Assembly (NCBI RefSeq): GCF_000701345.1
Contig: NZ_JNIJ01000021.1
Span: 62,001-126,000 of the forward strand
Reading direction: 5' to 3'
DNA length: 64,000 nucleotides
DNA from: Bradyrhizobium sp. URHD0069
GTDB taxonomy: Bacteria; Pseudomonadota; Alphaproteobacteria; Rhizobiales; Xanthobacteraceae
Shown: positions 60,633-64,000 of the stretch, in pieces
Numbering within the stretch: the stretch's first letter is position 1
How the letters are laid out: each line of letters opens with the position of its first letter
Program-made: the position numbers and the translations under genes
Notes under the pieces: generated by a model
Database searches by the model: none
The model's input: only the letters and a program-made list of their open reading frames with translations
What the model was told of the DNA's origin: nothing

Positions 60633-63334
60633 ACACCTTATCGCCGCATCCTCCCGCCGTGCGCACCACCTGTCCATATTGCGGTGTCGGCTGCGGCATC
60701 CTCGCAGCCGTGGACCGGCAAGGCGATGTGACTATTTCCGGCGATCCCGTGCATCCGGCCAATTTCGGGCGGCTGTGCTCGAAAGGCTCGGCGCTCGGCG
60801 AAACGCTTTCGCTCGACCAGCGCTTGCTCCACCCCATGTTTCGTCAAGCTGACGGTTCTCTTGCACGTACCGATTGGGACACCGCACTGGCAACGGTCGC
60901 AACCGGACTGCGCACGATCGTCGATCGCGACGGGCCGAACGCGATTGCGTTCTATCTTTCCGGCCAGTTGCTCACCGAGGACTACTATGTCGCCAACAAG
61001 CTGATGAAAGGCTTTCTCGGCTCGTCCAACGTCGACACCAATTCGCGGCTGTGCATGGCCTCTTCCGTTGCCGGTCATCGCCGCGCCTTCGGCGCCGACG
61101 TGGTGCCCGGCATTTACCGGGATCTCGACGAGGCCGATCTGATCGTGCTCGTCGGCTCCAATGCGGCGTGGTGCCATCCGGTACTCTATCAGCGGATGAT
61201 TGCCGCGAAAAACGAGCACGGCACCAGATTGGTCGTTATCGATCCGCGGCGCACCGCGACGGCGGACGCGGCGGATCTGTTCTTGCCGATCGCATCCGGA
61301 ATGGATACCGCGCTTTTTTGCGGGCTGCTTGCCTACCTCGCCGATACGCGCGCCCTCAACGACAGCTATATCGCGGAATATACGCGCGGCTTTGCCGATG
61401 CGCTTGCGCGCGCCCGCCAGATCGCCGGCGACGCGGCGGCGGCCGCCAAGGCGAGCGGGCTCGATCTCGGCGAGGTTGCCCGCTTCTTTGAGCTGTTTGC
61501 GCGAACCGAGCGCGTCGTCACCTGCTACTCGCAAGGGGTCAATCAATCCGCGCAAGGCACCGACAAGGTGAATGCGATCATCAATGTTCACCTCGCCACC
61601 GGGCGCATCGGCCGGCCGGGCATGGGACCGTTCTCGCTGACCGGCCAGCCCAACGCCATGGGCGGCCGCGAAGTCGGCGGGCTTGCCAATCAACTCGCCG
61701 CCCATATGGGCTTTTCGCCCAGCGAAACAGATCGCGTCCGCCGCTTCTGGAACGCGCCGCGGATGGCGGCGAGCGAAGGCCTCAAGGCCGTCGACATGTT
61801 CGAAGCGATCGAACGCGGAACGATCAAGGCGCTCTGGGTCATGGCGACAAATCCGGCCGTGTCGCTGCCCCGCGCGGGCGCCTTTCGTTTGGCGCTGAAA
61901 AAGCTCGAATTGTTCATCGTGTCCGAGACCACACTCCACACCGACACCGTCGAGGCGGGCGCGCATGTGCTCTTGCCTGCGGCCGCCTGGGGCGAGAAAG
62001 ACGGCACCGTCACCAATTCGGAGCGGCGTATTTCGCGCCAGCGAGCGTTCCTGCCGCGCCCCGGCGAGGCGCAGCCCGATTGGTGGATCGTCAGCGAAGT
62101 GGCCCAGCGCCTCGGCTTCGAGCGCGCGTTTGCCTACCGCAAGCCGGCCGATGTTTTTCGCGAGCATGCGGCGCTGTCGGCGTTCGAGAATGATGGTCGG
62201 CGCGACTTCGACTTGGGCGGTCTCGCGGCGCTAGCCGACGATGACTATGACCGGCTCGACGCGGTGATGTGGCCCGTGAAAGCCGGAGTCGAACCAGGCG
62301 AAGCGCGCTTCTTCAGCGCCGGGGCGTTTTTCACGAGCGATCGGCGTGGCCGCTTCATTGCACCGGAACATCCGGGGGTGCGTGCGGCGACGAGTGACGC
62401 TTTTCCGCTGCGCCTCAACACCGGGCGCCTGCGCGATCAGTGGCACACGATGACGCGCAGCGGAAAGAGTCCGCGGCTGGGCGCGCATTCACCCGAACCG
62501 ATGGTCGATATTCACCCCGATGATGCGAGTAGGACGGGCATCACCGATGGCGGTTTCGCCAAGGTCACGACGCCCCATGGCGGCGCCGTGTTTCGGGTTT
62601 GCGTTCGTTCGGGTCAGCAACGCGGATCGATTTTCGCGCCAATTCACTGGAGCTATTCGACGGCGGCCGATGCGTGCGTCGGCGCCCTGGCGATGGCGGA
62701 AAACGATCCGTTTTCCGGCCAGCCCGAGCTCAAGGCCACGCCCGCACGCGTCGAACCTGTTGAGTTTGCCTATCGCGGCTTTGCGCTCACGCGCGACTTG
62801 ATCGCGCTCCCCGACGGAACGTGGTTCGCGCGCGTCGCCGTTGCCGGGGGTCACGGACTTCTGTTCGCGACCAACGAATTGCCCGCCCGATGGCATGGTC
62901 TGGCCGAAAAGCTGATATGTGGCGACCCGGAGCGTGCGGAATATATCGATCTGCCGCGTGGCATCGTGCGCATCGCCGCGTTGCGCGCCGGCAGGATCGA
63001 GGCCTGCATTTTCTCCGGGCCGTCACAAAATCCGCCGCGATGGGAGGTCGTGCGCGCGCTGTTCAGTTCGGGAATTTTGGCCGAGCGCGACCGGCGTCTT
63101 CTTCTTTCCGGCCAAAGCGCCGAGGGCGTTGCCGAAACCGGGCCGATCGTCTGCGCCTGTTACAGTGTCGGACTTGAAGCCATCCGCCGCGCTGTGGCTG
63201 AAGGGGGTGCCGCAAACGTCGCCGATATCGGGCGAACGCTTCGCGCCGGCACCAATTGCGGCTCCTGCGTTCCGGAATTGCAGGGAATTATCAAGCGGAC
63301 CGCGTCCGCGGTCGGCTCGCGAACCGCCAGCTAG
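60629..63334 (+). CDS. nasA: Assimilatory nitrate reductase, molybdenum catalytic subunit
   Basis: 901 residues. Reduces nitrate to nitrite in the cytoplasm. N-terminal [4Fe-4S] cysteines C15, C18, C22 and C50; the Mo-ligating Cys is C142 (NSRLCMASS). Molybdopterin-guanine blocks follow (SNAAWCHPVLYQRM, ATNPAVSLPRAG, LPAAAWGEKDGTVTNSERR, and the C-terminal NTGRLRDQWHTMTRSGKSP). At the end is a BFD-type [2Fe-2S] domain with C842, C844, C877 and C880, typical of the NADH-dependent Nas branch. No Tat signal. It is translationally coupled to the FAD subunit. Called nasC in some Bradyrhizobium literature. No nitrite reductase gene is in the window. Confidence 0.94.
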   Translation: MNTLSPHPPAVRTTCPYCGVGCGILAAVDRQGDVTISGDPVHPANFGRLCSKGSALGETLSLDQRLLHPMFRQADGSLARTDWDTALATVATGLRTIVDRDGPNAIAFYLSGQLLTEDYYVANKLMKGFLGSSNVDTNSRLCMASSVAGHRRAFGADVVPGIYRDLDEADLIVLVGSNAAWCHPVLYQRMIAAKNEHGTRLVVIDPRRTATADAADLFLPIASGMDTALFCGLLAYLADTRALNDSYIAEYTRGFADALARARQIAGDAAAAAKASGLDLGEVARFFELFARTERVVTCYSQGVNQSAQGTDKVNAIINVHLATGRIGRPGMGPFSLTGQPNAMGGREVGGLANQLAAHMGFSPSETDRVRRFWNAPRMAASEGLKAVDMFEAIERGTIKALWVMATNPAVSLPRAGAFRLALKKLELFIVSETTLHTDTVEAGAHVLLPAAAWGEKDGTVTNSERRISRQRAFLPRPGEAQPDWWIVSEVAQRLGFERAFAYRKPADVFREHAALSAFENDGRRDFDLGGLAALADDDYDRLDAVMWPVKAGVEPGEARFFSAGAFFTSDRRGRFIAPEHPGVRAATSDAFPLRLNTGRLRDQWHTMTRSGKSPRLGAHSPEPMVDIHPDDASRTGITDGGFAKVTTPHGGAVFRVCVRSGQQRGSIFAPIHWSYSTAADACVGALAMAENDPFSGQPELKATPARVEPVEFAYRGFALTRDLIALPDGTWFARVAVAGGHGLLFATNELPARWHGLAEKLICGDPERAEYIDLPRGIVRIAALRAGRIEACIFSGPSQNPPRWEVVRALFSSGILAERDRRLLLSGQSAEGVAETGPIVCACYSVGLEAIRRAVAEGGAANVADIGRTLRAGTNCGSCVPELQGIIKRTASAVGSRTAS

Positions 63335-63435
63335 GCTGATAGCGTCAAGCTTGCGGTCCTGGCGTCTGCCGGTGTTTGCGTGGGAGGAGCAGTCGCCCGC
63401 TTTGCCATTCTTTTTACCGTCTATATATAACGGGC

Positions 63436-63665
63436 GAGGTGCTGGGCGCTTCAAGCTGCGCGCTGACGAATTGATTCGGAAACAGTGCATTGTCAGCATA
63501 GTCGAATTGCGCTCGCACTTTCACGGTACCGGTGGTGGTATCGATCTGTCTGTCATCGGCTGCCACTCGGCCGGTTGCGAGCATTTTGACGTTGGCGCGG
63601 TCGTCGGCGAACACTTCAAGGGGAGTGCCGGCCTTCAGTTGCGGCAGGACGTTCGGCGCGGCCAC
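63436..63665 (-). pseudogene. RND efflux periplasmic adaptor (MdtA-like), internal remnant
   Basis: One frame encodes NVLPQLKAGTPLEVFADDR, then LATGRVAADDRQIDTTTGTV and FDYADNALFPNQFVSAQLE. This is the beta-barrel segment of MdtA/AcrA-type adaptors (compare IDTTTGTVKLKAQFDN and LFPNQFV in MdtA). Both sides are cut: at about 63665 it is fused to the end of the TetR gene, and at about 63440 it runs into unrelated sequence. No start, lipoyl or C-terminal parts remain. Confidence 0.8.
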
Positions 63666-64000
63666 TGTCCGAGCGACAGCGCGACGCCCATGGCGGCTTC
63701 GCGTATTTCGTCGGCGAGCACGCGATCGTCGATCGAGCGCGCCAACACCATACCGCCAACGCATAGCGTTGCAATCGCGCGAGCCCGGGATCGGGCCGTC
63801 TGTCCATTACGCTGCATTGCCTGCTCAAAAATATCGATCATGACCCTGAGCACGGTTTCAAATGCTTGCCGAACACGATGCTCATCGCGCAAAAAGTCGG
63901 TCGGAAAAGCGATCAGAGGGCAGGTTCCGTCGATGTCCTCGAAATGCTCGCGCGAAAGATAGTCGCGGACGAACTGAGCCGCGCTGTCAAAAGCACGCGA
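63635..64000 (-). CDS. TetR-family regulator, C-terminal part (continues beyond the window)
   Basis: The frame is open to base 64000 on the minus strand; its DNA-binding domain lies outside. It reads AFDSAAQFVRDYLSREHFED, GTCPLIAFPTDFLRDEHRVR, FETVLRVMIDIFEQAM and AIATLCVGGMVLARSIDD, the ligand domain of TetR proteins of the AcrR-like group with the GCPL-type motif. The last residues (WPRRTSCRN) come from the joined adaptor-gene remnant, so the natural end was lost. Such TetR genes commonly repress a neighbouring RND pump, which here is mostly gone. Confidence 0.8.
   Translation of the reverse strand, partial: SRAFDSAAQFVRDYLSREHFEDIDGTCPLIAFPTDFLRDEHRVRQAFETVLRVMIDIFEQAMQRNGQTARSRARAIATLCVGGMVLARSIDDRVLADEIREAAMGVALSLGQWPRRTSCRN

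Noticed and set aside
1..64000. tRNA, rRNA or CRISPR array
   Set aside because: No T-arm-like GGTTCGAATCC blocks with matching acceptor stems, no rRNA sequence and no regularly spaced repeats were noticed; a covariance-model search would be decisive.

Overview
The window reads as chromosomal DNA of a Bradyrhizobium-like alphaproteobacterium. It is GC-rich and dense, with liv-type amino-acid transporters, Tat-exported enzymes, an assimilatory nitrate reductase locus and many LysR/MarR/AraC regulators. This assignment is inferred from gene content and protein style, not from a marker gene. I saw no rRNA, tRNA, CRISPR array or transposase.

Layout. 1-6.7 kb: the end of a TPR protein, a vanadium-haloperoxidase/PAP2 enzyme with a 67-residue Gly-Ala repeat at its N terminus, a large HExxH metallopeptidase-like protein, a secreted trypsin-fold protease and a HAD hydrolase. 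6.8-10.9 kb: a three-gene methylthioadenosine salvage operon (mtnP, mtnA, and an aldolase fused to a short-chain dehydrogenase), probably a DHAP shunt. 11-20.5 kb: recQ, a Slt-type lytic transglycosylase, small stress or envelope proteins, an orphan ABC binding protein, a frameshifted F420-reductase-like gene and a SnoaL-like protein beside a LysR gene with a damaged start. 22-26 kb: a formylglycine-generating enzyme and its Tat-exported sulfatase, a DUF1254 remnant and a nucleosidase. 26-29.7 kb: a frameshifted FAD oxidase, an enoyl-CoA hydratase and an AhpD-like protein. 29.7-32.7 kb: a tandem glycine riboswitch heading sdaA-glyA. 33-41.5 kb: an eight-gene operon (HpaB-type monooxygenase, deacylase, flavin reductase, five-part liv transporter) with a divergent MarR gene. 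41.9-46 kb: gamma-glutamyltransferase, M20 amidohydrolase and divergent LysR. 46-53 kb: small proteins, cysK with a Tat-exported aminotransferase, a frameshifted AraC gene and a Wzz-like protein.

53.6-63.3 kb is the most unusual part: two divergent nitrate/NO-type operons. The minus-strand operon encodes a PPOX-truncated-haemoglobin fusion, an FHA-FAD/NAD-[2Fe-2S] reductase, a NarK-like transporter and a 51-residue membrane protein. The plus-strand operon encodes the FAD subunit and the molybdenum subunit of assimilatory nitrate reductase. Between them lies a rearranged segment: a 376-bp inverted duplication whose arms each carry the same Shine-Dalgarno site and chimeric signal-peptide/globin ORF, enclosing a broken single-domain globin gene and an 85-bp copied piece of the FAD-subunit gene. 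Each arm feeds one operon, so the duplication appears to have placed the same 5' region in front of both. The right edge holds a TetR gene running out of the window, fused to a remnant of an RND adaptor gene.

At least five reading frames (near 19632, 20732, 26894, 50613 and 58616) are each broken by one apparent single-base indel while the rest of the gene still reads well. They are either young pseudogenes or assembly errors and should be checked in reads before being treated as real.
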